This document shows positions 16,235 through 24,146 of a stretch of DNA of 64,000 nucleotides, in pieces. The notes beneath the pieces are model-generated. The model had not been told where the DNA came from and searched no databases. It saw only the letters and a program-made list of their open reading frames with translations. How positions within the stretch are numbered: position 1 is the first letter of the stretch; every line of letters starts with the position of its first letter. The DNA is taken from assembly GCA_017440755.1 (NCBI GenBank), contig JAFSGP010000040.1, positions 23,452 through 87,451 of the forward strand, written 5' to 3'. Made by a program: the position numbers and the translations under genes. The stretch comes from Clostridia bacterium. Its GTDB lineage: Bacteria > Bacillota > Clostridia > Oscillospirales > Acutalibacteraceae.

Positions 16235-17320
16235 ATGATTATGTCGCAGAAAAGTAAAGAGCATATTGACGCTTGCCGTTTTTGCTGGATGTGCCATCAC
16301 ATCTGCCCTGTGGGTAACGCCACCGGTCAGGAGCGGAATACCGCCCGTGCCCGTGCGCTGGGTCTGTCGCTGGTAAACCGCGACACCCTGCAGGTGGAGG
16401 ACGTCATTGACAACGTATACGAGTGCTGCCTGTGCGGCGGCTGTGTGGGTGTATGTATCACCGGCTGGGACCCCGTTATGTTCACCAAGGAGGCCCGCCT
16501 GCAGGCGGCGCTGGAGGATAAGCTGCCCGCCTACATCAACGCGCTGGTGGACAACTGTCTGGATACCGGTAACGCCTATGGCGTGACCGAGTTGGACGGC
16601 GAGCTGCAGGCAGCTGTTGCTGCTCATGCTGCTCCCACCGACACCCTGCTGGTGCTGGGTGTTGACGCCCGCTGTAAGGTGCCGGCTCAGGCGGTGAAAG
16701 CCATTCGCGTATTGGAAAAAGCAGGCGTCAGCTTCACTGTGCTGGCGAACGAGCCTGCTACCGGTTGGCAGATGGACTTCCTTGTCGGAGCTGCGGAGGA
16801 AACCAAGCAGCAGATGGCTGCCGCCGCCCAAGTGATGAACGGCTACAAGACGGTGGTGCTGTACGACCCCAACGATGCCAAGTGTGTTAAGCAGACCTAC
16901 CACGAATATGGGGTGGAAACCACTGCAAAGGCAACCACCTTTACAGCTTTTGTCGCCGCTCTGTTGGCGGAGGGCAAGCTGGAGGCTGCCCGCTCCGACC
17001 GCGCGGTGGTATATCAGGACCCCTATCAGCTGGCTCGTGACCTGAGCGAGACGGAGGAGCCCCGTGAGATTATCGCCTCCTATGCGGTGCTGGGCGAGAT
17101 GCTGTGCAACCGCAAGGAGACCATCGCCGCCGGCAACCTGCTGATGGCGGAGTATATCCCTCAGGTGATGGAGCAGGTGGCCGCCCGCCGTCTCTTTAAC
17201 GCCGAGAGCGTGGGGGCTGACACCCTTGTCACCGCCTGCGTGGGCGAGTATGCCGTCTTGAAGGCGGTGCCGCAGGACAAGGTTGCGGTGCTGTCCATTG
17301 AGGACCTGATTCTCGGCTGA
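16235..17320 (+). CDS. Iron-sulfur electron-transfer protein, GlcF/HdrD-like, with degenerate CCG domains
   Basis: The 361-residue protein has two N-terminal cysteine clusters, CRFCWMCHHICP (residues about 14-25) and CCLCGGCVGVC (about 65-75), for [4Fe-4S] centres. The C-terminal part keeps the outline of the cysteine-rich CCG domain pair of GlcF/HdrD/LutA proteins, but the key cysteines are gone: the usual HDPCH becomes YQDPYQLARDL, and the usual CCGxGG becomes TIAAGNLLMAEY. It probably relays electrons from the adjacent flavin oxidase to the ETF, without the noncubane cluster that CCG domains bind. GGGAGGG lies ahead of ATG 16235. The pairing with the oxidase is inferred from adjacency (15-base gap). 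Confidence 0.8.
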   Translation: MIMSQKSKEHIDACRFCWMCHHICPVGNATGQERNTARARALGLSLVNRDTLQVEDVIDNVYECCLCGGCVGVCITGWDPVMFTKEARLQAALEDKLPAYINALVDNCLDTGNAYGVTELDGELQAAVAAHAAPTDTLLVLGVDARCKVPAQAVKAIRVLEKAGVSFTVLANEPATGWQMDFLVGAAEETKQQMAAAAQVMNGYKTVVLYDPNDAKCVKQTYHEYGVETTAKATTFTAFVAALLAEGKLEAARSDRAVVYQDPYQLARDLSETEEPREIIASYAVLGEMLCNRKETIAAGNLLMAEYIPQVMEQVAARRLFNAESVGADTLVTACVGEYAVLKAVPQDKVAVLSIEDLILG

Positions 17321-17334
17321 GGAGGAAGTAACCG

Positions 17335-18180
17335 ATGTTAGTGAGTCTGAAAGAAGTACTGTCTTTGGCGGAAAAAGGTGGCTTCTGTGTGCCGGCCTTC
17401 AACGTCTATAATATGGAGACGGCGATGGGCGTGCTGGCCGCCGCCGAGGCGGAGCGGGCCCCCATCATCATGCAGATTTATCCCCGCCTGATGAAGGAAG
17501 AGGCGGGCTACTTCTTAGCGCCGGTTGTGGTGGCGGCGGCCAAGAAAGCCACCGTCCCCGTATGCTTCCATCTGGACCACGGTCCCTCCGAGCTGGAGAC
17601 CACCCGCTCCCTGCGGTGGGGCGCCACCGGCATTATGCTGGACGGCTCTACGCTGCCCTTTGAGGAGAATATCGCCCTCACCAAGCGGGTGGCGGAGACC
17701 TGCGCCTACGTTGGCGTGCAGGTGGAGGGTGAGCTGGGCCATGTAGGCACCACCAAGGACACCGAGATGGACCCCTTCACCACTCCTGAAGATGCCAAGC
17801 GGTTTGTGGAGGAGACGGGTGTTGCCTGTCTGGCGGTAGCGGTGGGTACTGCCCACGGTCGCTATGACAAGCCCCCCAAGCTGGACATTCAGCGTATCAA
17901 GGATATCCGAGAGGCAACGGGCGGCGCCGCTCTGGTGCTGCACGGCGGTTCGGGTGTGCCTGACGAGGAAATTCGCGCCGCGGTGAAGGCGGGTATCCGT
18001 AAGATGAACTTTGCCACCGACATTTGCTATGCGTTCCTTGATTGCTGCCGTGAGCAGCTGAATAGCCCCGATTGCCCCGTTGCGGTGGATAACTTTATGA
18101 AGAAGCCCATCAACGCCGTGCGTGATTTCTGCATTACCCGTATTCGCTTGGTCGGCGCCGACGGAAAGGCGGACCAATGA
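17335..18180 (+). CDS. Class II zinc aldolase of the sugar-acid operon (Fba/IolJ/GatY family)
   Basis: The 281-residue protein has all class II motifs: CFHLDHGPSELE (catalytic Asp, zinc His), VEGELGHVGTTKD, AVGTAHGRYDKPPK, LHGGSGVPDEE and KMNFATDICY. It cleaves a phosphorylated ketose or keto-acid to DHAP plus an aldehyde. Next to a PfkB kinase and an IolB-like isomerase it could be an IolJ-type enzyme cleaving 6-phospho-5-dehydro-2-deoxygluconate, but aldolases of this family cannot be assigned by motif alone. GAGGAAGTAACCG precedes ATG 17335. Its stop overlaps the kinase start (ATGA at 18177-18180), so the two are translationally coupled and probably act in succession. Confidence 0.85.
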   Translation: MLVSLKEVLSLAEKGGFCVPAFNVYNMETAMGVLAAAEAERAPIIMQIYPRLMKEEAGYFLAPVVVAAAKKATVPVCFHLDHGPSELETTRSLRWGATGIMLDGSTLPFEENIALTKRVAETCAYVGVQVEGELGHVGTTKDTEMDPFTTPEDAKRFVEETGVACLAVAVGTAHGRYDKPPKLDIQRIKDIREATGGAALVLHGGSGVPDEEIRAAVKAGIRKMNFATDICYAFLDCCREQLNSPDCPVAVDNFMKKPINAVRDFCITRIRLVGADGKADQ

Positions 18181-19088
18181 GCGGCATCGTAGGCATCGGC
18201 GCCTGCGTGATGGACACCCTGTACACCGTGCCTTTCTATCCTACCGAGGACACTAAGCTACGCGCGCTGGACAGTCGCCCTGCAGGCGGCGGTCCTGTTG
18301 CTACCGGACTGGTGGCAGCGGCAAAGCTGGGGGAGCGTGCGGGATACATTGGGGTGCTGTCCGACGACGCCGGTGGTAAATTTCTGTTAGAGGATTTTGC
18401 CCGCTACGGGGTGGATACGCAGTTGGTCGGGGTGAACAGCGGCTATCGCTCCTTCACTTCGGTGATTTGGCTGTGCGCCGATTCTGCCAGCCGTACCATC
18501 GTGTTCGACAAGGGCGACCTGCCGCCGCTTTCGCTCAGCGAGGCGCAGCGACAGGCGATTTGCGACGCATCGGTGCTGATGGTGGACGGCAACGAGCTGG
18601 ACGCCGCCGTGGAGGCGGCCAAGCTGGCACAGGAACATGGTACGGCGGTGCTGTACGACGCGGGCGGGCTGTATCCGGGCATTGAAAAGCTGCTGCCCCA
18701 CGTGGATTATCTGATCCCCTCCTGCGAGTACGCGCTGGGTCACACCGGCTGTGTCACCGTGGAGGCGGCGGCGCAGACGCTGTATCAGAAGTATCACCCC
18801 CGCGTGGTGGTGATTACCTGCGGTGCAGAGGGCGGCGTTTACTACGATGGGGAACGGGCGGTACGGTATCCCTGCTATCCCGTAGACGTGGTGGATTCCA
18901 ACGGCTCGGGCGACGTGTTCCACGGCGCCTTTGCGGCGGGATTGGAAAAGGGATTTTCCCCTTTGCAGTGCTGCCATTTTGCCAGTGCCGTGTCCGCGCT
19001 GAAGTGCACCGGCATTGGTGCCCGCAACAGCGTGCCTGACTACGATAGCGTAATTGCGTTTTTGAAGGAGAATGGCTATGAACTATAA
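18177..19088 (+). CDS. PfkB-family carbohydrate kinase
   Basis: The 303-residue kinase has the GG motif PAGGGPVATGLVAAAKLGE near residue 36 and the C-terminal ATP/catalytic motif VVDSNGSGDVFHGAFAAGL near residue 240 (Asp of GSGD is the base). The usual DTxGAGD reads DSNGSGD here. The tail (FASAVSALKCTGIGARNSVPD) is, from memory, closer to YihV-type kinases than to IolC, so both a 5-dehydro-2-deoxygluconokinase role and phosphorylation of another modified ketose are open. It overlaps the aldolase stop by 4 bases and the IolB-like gene by 11, a fully coupled trio. It acts in the cytoplasm with ATP and presumably makes the aldolase substrate. Confidence 0.8.
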   Translation: MSGIVGIGACVMDTLYTVPFYPTEDTKLRALDSRPAGGGPVATGLVAAAKLGERAGYIGVLSDDAGGKFLLEDFARYGVDTQLVGVNSGYRSFTSVIWLCADSASRTIVFDKGDLPPLSLSEAQRQAICDASVLMVDGNELDAAVEAAKLAQEHGTAVLYDAGGLYPGIEKLLPHVDYLIPSCEYALGHTGCVTVEAAAQTLYQKYHPRVVVITCGAEGGVYYDGERAVRYPCYPVDVVDSNGSGDVFHGAFAAGLEKGFSPLQCCHFASAVSALKCTGIGARNSVPDYDSVIAFLKENGYEL

Positions 19089-19872
19089 AAAGACATACAC
19101 TTCGGCCAGAGGGTATACCCCCCTGTGTAAAATCGGAGAATGCTCGCTGAAAAAGCTGGAGTTCGGTATTATTGAGCTGGAGGCAAATGACACCCAGAGC
19201 CTCTATACCGAGGATAAAGAGACCGCCTTCATTATGTTGGAGGGGCATTGCGATGTTTCCTTCGGCGATACTACCTGGGAGCGGGTGGGCAACCGCAACA
19301 GTGTGTTTGAAAACCGCAAGGCGGAGTGCTTCTATATGCCCCGTGAGCAGATGGTGAAAATCGTCGCTTTGGACCACGTGAAAATCGCCGTTTGCGCCAC
19401 CCCTGTGACGGAAAAGACCCAGCCTCAGCTGCTCCGCGAGGACCACGCTGTTCTCAAACTTCTGGGCGAGCAGCCCTATCAGCGAGAGACCAGCTTTCTC
19501 ATCGACGGTAACTCCAACGCTAAGGTGCTGACCATCGGCGAGGCATACTGCACTCCCGGTAACTGGGCGGGTTTCCCGCCCCACAAGCACGACGAGGACA
19601 ATATGCCTGCGGAGTGCATTGCCGAGGAAATCTACTATTTCCTGTTTGACCCTCAGCAGGGCTTTGCGGTGCAGTGTCTGTACACCGCCGACGGTGAGCT
19701 GGACGAGGCCTATCGGGTGAAGAACGACGAGCTGGTGGAGTTCCCCTACGGCTACCACACCACCGTGTCCACCCCCGGCTATCAGACCTATTTTCTGTGG
19801 CTGATGGCGGGTGACCATCAGGGCTTTAACCGTAGTAGCGACCCTGACCACGCTTGGATCGAGAATAAGTGA
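19078..19872 (+). CDS. iolB: IolB-like 5-deoxyglucuronate isomerase (KduI/IolB family)
   Basis: The 264-residue bicupin has its metal-binding residues in PPHKHDEDNMPAE, the Glu in EEIYYFLF, and the last His in GYHTTVSTPGYQTYFLW, followed by the typical DPDHAWI tail. This fits IolB, which converts 5-deoxy-D-glucuronate to 2-deoxy-5-keto-D-gluconate in inositol catabolism, better than KduI. ATG 19078 is chosen since AAGGAG is 7 bases away; ATG 19072 would touch it. The gene starts inside the kinase gene. The upper inositol genes (iolG, iolE, iolD) are not in the window, so the enzyme may receive a deoxyhexuronate from another source. The symbol reflects family resemblance, not a proven pathway. 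Confidence 0.75.
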   Translation: MNYKKTYTSARGYTPLCKIGECSLKKLEFGIIELEANDTQSLYTEDKETAFIMLEGHCDVSFGDTTWERVGNRNSVFENRKAECFYMPREQMVKIVALDHVKIAVCATPVTEKTQPQLLREDHAVLKLLGEQPYQRETSFLIDGNSNAKVLTIGEAYCTPGNWAGFPPHKHDEDNMPAECIAEEIYYFLFDPQQGFAVQCLYTADGELDEAYRVKNDELVEFPYGYHTTVSTPGYQTYFLWLMAGDHQGFNRSSDPDHAWIENK

Positions 19873-19877
19873 GCGTT

Positions 19878-19912
19878 ACAATAGAGATATGCGGGTTGCA
19901 TATCTCTATTGT
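19878..19912 (+). other. Perfect 15-bp intercistronic hairpin
   Basis: Bases 19878-19892 pair perfectly with 19898-19912 around a 5-base loop, just after the IolB-like stop and before the DUF4867 ribosome site (GAGGT). No T run follows, so it is not a normal terminator; it may protect or mark processing of the operon mRNA. Confidence 0.8.
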
Positions 19913-19927
19913 GCTATGAGGTAATCT

Positions 19928-20575
19928 ATGATACACTATTTGCGAGAGAAAAATCCCGATCTGCCGCTGTATGCGGTTACCGATCCAACCTTTGCCTCCT
20001 TTGGGCGGGTGCTGGAGCTGGACACCGCCGCTATTCTGGCGGTGGCAAAGGCTATCGACAATCCCACTGAGGGATCCTCCTATCTGCCGCAGGTGGACGC
20101 CTTTGAGGCGCTGCCCGTTGCGGCAGAGATACAGGAGCGATTTTTCGGCACGATGCCTACCCAGGTGGGTTACTGCTGGGGCTATAGCCATCAGTTGAAT
20201 GGTGCCGAGTGGCACACCTCCTCCGAGGTGAATATAGCGGTGACCGATCTGGTGTTGCTGCTGGGGCACGTGTGGGACCTTAAGGAGGGGGAGATCGACG
20301 CCTCCGCCTTCACCGCTTTCTACGTGCCGGCGGGGACGGTCATCGAGGTGTACGCGACCTCGCTCCATTTCTGCCCTTGTCAGGTGGCAGAGGGCGGCTT
20401 CGGCTGCGTGGTGGCGCTGCCTGCGGGCACCAACACCCCGCTGGAGCAGCCGACGGAGGACCCGCTCCTGTTCCGTCGGAACAAGTGGATCGTCGCCCAT
20501 CGGGATAACCCCGCCTTGATCGCCCGTGGCGTGGTGGTGGGGATCAGCGGCGAAAATACGGAAATTCACTACTGA
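19928..20575 (+). CDS. DUF4867 family protein (cupin-like, unknown function)
   Basis: The 215-residue soluble protein (MIHYLREKNPDLPLYAVTDP) looks like the DUF4867 family found in Clostridia sugar-catabolic clusters. Visible features are CWGYSHQLNGAEWHTSSEVNIA, the block AFYVPAGTVIEVYATSLHFCPC, and a C-terminal WIVAHRDNPALIARG. The His, Glu and Cys residues and the beta-rich pattern suggest a metal-binding cupin-like fold, perhaps an isomerase, mutarotase or lyase. GAGGTAATCT precedes the ATG. It lies between the IolB-like isomerase and the FGGY kinase, separated from the former by a strong hairpin. I recognise the family but know no reaction for it. Confidence 0.65.
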   Translation: MIHYLREKNPDLPLYAVTDPTFASFGRVLELDTAAILAVAKAIDNPTEGSSYLPQVDAFEALPVAAEIQERFFGTMPTQVGYCWGYSHQLNGAEWHTSSEVNIAVTDLVLLLGHVWDLKEGEIDASAFTAFYVPAGTVIEVYATSLHFCPCQVAEGGFGCVVALPAGTNTPLEQPTEDPLLFRRNKWIVAHRDNPALIARGVVVGISGENTEIHY

Positions 20576-20583
20576 GGTGAACT

Positions 20584-22056
20584 ATGAACTACTTATTGGG
20601 AATTGATTTTGGCGGCGGCGCCTCCAAGGCGGTGCTGCTGTCCACCGACGGCATGCCGGTGGCAGAGTATACGGTGGAATATCCCACCCTGCATCCTACG
20701 GCAGGTGCCTGCGAGCAGCGCCCTGAGGACTGGATTGCCGCTCTGTGCGAGGGGACCAAGGCATTGCTTGCTAAGAGTGGGGTCAACCCCGCCGCCATTC
20801 TGGCGGTGGCGGTGGATTCGGCGACCCATACCTCCTTGGTGTGCGACGGAGAGGGGAGCCCTCTGCGTCCTGCGATGCATTGGACGGATACCCGTAGCCG
20901 TCTGCAGGCGAACCGTCTGCTGGAGGAGTACGGGGAGATGATTTTCCGAAAAACCTTCCATAAGCCGGACACCATTTGGAGCCTTGCTCAGCTGCTTTGG
21001 CTTAAAGAGAGTGAGCCGTCGGTCTTTTCCCGTGTGCGGCGGATTTTCTTTGAAAAAGACTACATTCGGTATTTCCTGACGGGGGTATACTGCACCGACT
21101 ACATCGAGGCACAGGGTAGTATGCTGTTTGACTGCAACTGCATGGCGTGGGACGAGGGTCTGTGCGCCTTGGCGGGTATCAGCACCTCGCTGCTGCCGCC
21201 TGTGGTGGCACCTACCGACGTCATCGGTACCGTTACCGCCCGAGCGGCGCGGCACACCGGACTGTGTGAGGGCACGCCCGTCATCTGCGGCACCACCGAC
21301 ACGGTGATGGAGGTGTTTGCCTCCGGTGCGGTGGAGCCGGGGGACGTGACGGTGAAGCTGGCCACCGCCGGACGCATCTGCGTCATCACCGACCGCGCCT
21401 ATCCCGACCGCCATCTGGTTAACTACTCCCACATTGTGCCGGGGCTCTGGTATCCCGGCACCGCCACCAAGGCGGCCGCCTCCTCCTATCGCTGGTATCG
21501 GGATACCTTCGGCGGGGAGTATAAAGAGCTGGACGCGGCGGCGGCACAGGTGCCTATCGGCTGTGAGGGGCTGCGATTCCACCCCTATCTTAACGGGGAG
21601 CTGACCCCCTATGCCGACCCGATGCTGTGCGGCAGCTTTACGGGCGTGCGTTCCACCCATGGGAAAGCCCATTTCACCCGTGCGGTGCTGGAGGGGGTGT
21701 CGTTGTCGCTACTGGACAGCAAGCGGTATCTGGACGGCTTGCAGATTCCTCATAAAGCGGTGGGCACCCTCATCGGTGGCGGCGGCAAGGGCACGCTGTG
21801 GCGGCAGATTACCGCCGACGTGCTGGGTATGCAGCTAAAAGTCACCGAAAACAGCGATTCCTCCTTGGGCTCCGCTATGCTGGCAGGTGTGGCGGCAGGG
21901 GTGTTCACAAGCCCGCAGGCGGCGGTAGCCGCCTGTGTGCGAGAGACTGCCCATGTGATACCCAACGAGGAAAACACGGCTGTGTATCATAAGATTTTTG
22001 AGGAATATAAGCGGATAGTGGAGGCGCTTGCCCCCATCTATCGGGAGAGGATATAA
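20584..22056 (+). CDS. FGGY-family carbohydrate kinase (xylulokinase-like)
   Basis: The 490-residue kinase begins MNYLLGIDFGGGASKAVLL (phosphate-binding loop; a GGGAS variant of the usual GTxS/T). It has DSATHTSLV, WTDTRS near residue 100, GTTDTVMEV in the second FGGY domain, and the ATPase end IGGGGKGTLWRQITADVLG plus SSLGSAMLAGVAAG. FGGY kinases phosphorylate ketoses such as xylulose, fuculose, rhamnulose or gluconate. Position after an isomerase-containing operon suggests that it acts on the ketose made by the fucose-isomerase-like enzyme. GAGGTGAACT precedes ATG 20584, and the stop overlaps the ETF start by one base, giving coupled translation. The substrate is unknown. Confidence 0.85.
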   Translation: MNYLLGIDFGGGASKAVLLSTDGMPVAEYTVEYPTLHPTAGACEQRPEDWIAALCEGTKALLAKSGVNPAAILAVAVDSATHTSLVCDGEGSPLRPAMHWTDTRSRLQANRLLEEYGEMIFRKTFHKPDTIWSLAQLLWLKESEPSVFSRVRRIFFEKDYIRYFLTGVYCTDYIEAQGSMLFDCNCMAWDEGLCALAGISTSLLPPVVAPTDVIGTVTARAARHTGLCEGTPVICGTTDTVMEVFASGAVEPGDVTVKLATAGRICVITDRAYPDRHLVNYSHIVPGLWYPGTATKAAASSYRWYRDTFGGEYKELDAAAAQVPIGCEGLRFHPYLNGELTPYADPMLCGSFTGVRSTHGKAHFTRAVLEGVSLSLLDSKRYLDGLQIPHKAVGTLIGGGGKGTLWRQITADVLGMQLKVTENSDSSLGSAMLAGVAAGVFTSPQAAVAACVRETAHVIPNEENTAVYHKIFEEYKRIVEALAPIYRERI

Positions 22057-23432
22057 TGAAAATCGTGGTTTGCGTACGGCAAGGCTTGGACGGGGAGCTC
22101 AGCCCCTTTGATGCCTGCGCGTACGAACAGGCGCTGCGTGTTGTGGGCGGTGAGGTGACTCTGCTGAGTATGGGGCCTGCGTCGGTGGCGGATTTTCTGC
22201 TACGGTTGACCCGCTTGGGTGCTAAGCGGGCGGTGCTGCTGCAGGATAAGGGCTTTGCCGGTGCGGATACGCTGGCGACTGCCTATGCGCTATCTCTTGC
22301 TATTAGAAAAATACAGCCCGACTTGGTGCTGTGCGGGCGACAGACCCTGGTGGGGGACACCGGCCAGACACCGCCGATGCTGGCGCAGCTGTGCGGCTAT
22401 TCTCTCATCACTAACGCGATGCAGGTAGAGGCGGCGGATACGCTCACCTGTGTTACCCGCGAGGAGGGAATCCAAACGGCGTCTTATCCGGCGGTATGCA
22501 CGGTGGAACGCACCTGTTCCCTGCGGTTGCCCGGATTGCGTTCTCGCCCCACTGAGGTGGAAACATGGGACGCTGCCGCCATCGAGGCGGACCTGTCCCG
22601 CTGTGGGTTGACAGGGTCGCCCACCCGCGTTCTGGAAACCCATGAGAACGAGGCAGGACGGCGCCGCTGTCGGTATATAGAAAAGGCAGAGCTGTCAGCG
22701 GTCATCGAGGCGAGTCTGGCAAAACGGCGACAGACTACGGAGGCGGAGACGGTGATAGCACCGCTGGCTACCGTGTGGGCGGTAGGGGAGGCGGTGCTAC
22801 CTCACGCCCAGCGTGTGGGAAAACATGCCGAGCTTATTGAATGCCTGTCGGCGGAGGAAATTGCCGAACGCATTGAAGCGGAGCGCCCTGACGCGGTGCT
22901 GTGGGGCTGTGACCCGTGGAGCAAACGCACCGCTGCTCTGGTGGCGGCACGGCTTGGTTTAGGGCTTTGCGCTGACTGTACAGGGTTGGATACGGACGGA
23001 GAGACCCTGTATATGATTCGTCCCGCTCTGTCGGGTAGCGTGATTGCTAAAATTAAGAGCCTCACCCGTCCTGCGATGGCGACGGTGCGTACCGAGGACG
23101 CCAAACAGGCGGATATTCTGGTGGCAGCGGGCTTTGGCGCGGCAAAAGAGGTTGACAAGGTGGTTGCCTTTACAGATAAAATAGGCGGCGAATTGGTAGC
23201 AACCCGCCGTATGGTGGACGAAGGGGTACTGCCCTACGACCGTCAGGTGGGTCTGACGGGGCGCACCGTAGCGCCGCCTGTGTATATCGCCGTCGGTGTA
23301 TCGGGTGCGGTACACCACATCGTGGGTATGCAGCGGGCAGGCACGGTCATCGCCATCAACCCCGACCCGAAAGCGCCGATTTTTGACTACGCCGACTACG
23401 GCATCGTGGCGAATGTAGAAGAGGTTTTTTGA
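22056..23432 (+). CDS. Electron-transfer flavoprotein, fused beta-alpha subunits in one chain
   Basis: The 458-residue protein joins EtfB and EtfA. Residues about 1-215 are EtfB-like (MKIVVCVRQ, DLVLCGRQTLVGDTGQTPP as the nucleotide loop). After a linker, residues about 225-458 are EtfA-like, with EVDKVVAFTDKIGGELVATR, DEGVLPYDRQVGLTGRTVAP and YIAVGVSGAVHHIVGMQ, the FAD-binding domain, ending IVANVEEVF. Separate subunits would total about 590 residues, so the alpha N-terminal domain is shortened. ETFs accept electrons from flavin dehydrogenases; some bifurcate between NADH and ferredoxin. As last gene of an operon with a flavin oxidase and Fe-S protein, it is the likely acceptor. Whether it bifurcates cannot be seen. 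A strong terminator follows. Confidence 0.85.
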   Translation: MKIVVCVRQGLDGELSPFDACAYEQALRVVGGEVTLLSMGPASVADFLLRLTRLGAKRAVLLQDKGFAGADTLATAYALSLAIRKIQPDLVLCGRQTLVGDTGQTPPMLAQLCGYSLITNAMQVEAADTLTCVTREEGIQTASYPAVCTVERTCSLRLPGLRSRPTEVETWDAAAIEADLSRCGLTGSPTRVLETHENEAGRRRCRYIEKAELSAVIEASLAKRRQTTEAETVIAPLATVWAVGEAVLPHAQRVGKHAELIECLSAEEIAERIEAERPDAVLWGCDPWSKRTAALVAARLGLGLCADCTGLDTDGETLYMIRPALSGSVIAKIKSLTRPAMATVRTEDAKQADILVAAGFGAAKEVDKVVAFTDKIGGELVATRRMVDEGVLPYDRQVGLTGRTVAPPVYIAVGVSGAVHHIVGMQRAGTVIAINPDPKAPIFDYADYGIVANVEEVF

Positions 23433-23434
23433 AT

Positions 23435-23480
23435 AGAATAAGCCGGCTCCCTCATTAGAGTGAGCCGGCTTATTCTGTTC
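23435..23480. terminator. Bidirectional terminator after the fused ETF gene
   Basis: Perfect 15-bp stem, 23435-23449 with 23462-23476, between convergent genes. Confidence 0.85.
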
Positions 23481-23489
23481 CGTTACGTG

Positions 23490-24035
23490 TCAGCTTTTGC
23501 TTCTGTCGAAAATCTCAGCATCGGCTAAAGGGCCGGTAGAGATCTTTCGGGGCTCTTCGCACCAGATGTTGCCGTTCATCATATAGTCTTCGGCTTCTTT
23601 TATAAGCGCAAGGGAGCCGTCGTGAAAACCACCGTCATATTCGGTGTTCAAAAACGTTTCCAAAATATCGATGGCTTCCCATTCGCCAATGATACGACCG
23701 CCAAGACAGAGAACGTTGGAATCGTTGTGCCGACGGGTCATGCGAGCCAAATAGGTGCTGCTTACCAGTGCTGCTCGAACTCCCTTAAATTTGTTTGCCA
23801 TCATGCTGATGCCGATGCCGGAGCCGCAGATCAAAAGACCGCATCCGGCCTCGCCTGTCGCTACCGCTTTTGCTACCTTGGCGGCAAAAAACGGATAGCG
23901 CGTTGCATCAATATCAGGGTTGTCCTCGCTCCCGCAATCTACGTACGGGATACCTTTTCCTTCCAGATATTCTATACACTTTTGCTTCAGGTAATAGCCG
24001 GCAGTGTCATTGCCAATGTAAATTTTCTTTTCCAT
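23490..24035 (-). CDS. RpiB/LacA/LacB-family sugar-phosphate isomerase, long form
   Basis: The 181-residue protein starts MEKKIYIGNDTAGYYLKQK and carries the catalytic-Cys motif LLICGSGIGISMMANKFKGVRAA and TRRHNDSNVLCLGGRIIG. These mark RpiB-type enzymes, which interconvert ribose 5-phosphate and ribulose 5-phosphate, or their LacAB relatives acting on galactose 6-phosphate. The active-site His of the usual DHxG is replaced by Thr (NDTAG), a change also known in LacA-like subunits, and there is a C-terminal extension of about 30 residues beyond the usual 145-150. GGAGGCAAAACAT precedes the ATG. It is divergent from an AraC regulator and may serve the hydrolase next to it; the substrate is uncertain. 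Confidence 0.75.
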   Translation of the reverse strand: MEKKIYIGNDTAGYYLKQKCIEYLEGKGIPYVDCGSEDNPDIDATRYPFFAAKVAKAVATGEAGCGLLICGSGIGISMMANKFKGVRAALVSSTYLARMTRRHNDSNVLCLGGRIIGEWEAIDILETFLNTEYDGGFHDGSLALIKEAEDYMMNGNIWCEEPRKISTGPLADAEIFDRSKS

Positions 24036-24093
24036 ATGTTTTGCCTCCTTGTATTATTTTCTTTATCATACAATGAAAAAAGCGAAAAATAAA

Positions 24094-24122
24094 TTGACAA
24101 AAATGCAATAAACAAATAAAAT
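24094..24122 (+). promoter_or_regulatory. Promoter of the AraC-family gene
   Basis: Consensus TTGACA (24094-24099) and TAAAAT (24117-24122), spacer 17 bases. Confidence 0.7.
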
Positions 24123-24146
24123 GATGTAAAATAACGCAATGGTGGG

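Noticed and set aside
18177..19088. Firm naming of the PfkB kinase as IolC
   Set aside because: The GSGD variant and the C-terminal block do not clearly favour IolC over other PfkB kinases, so only the family is stated.
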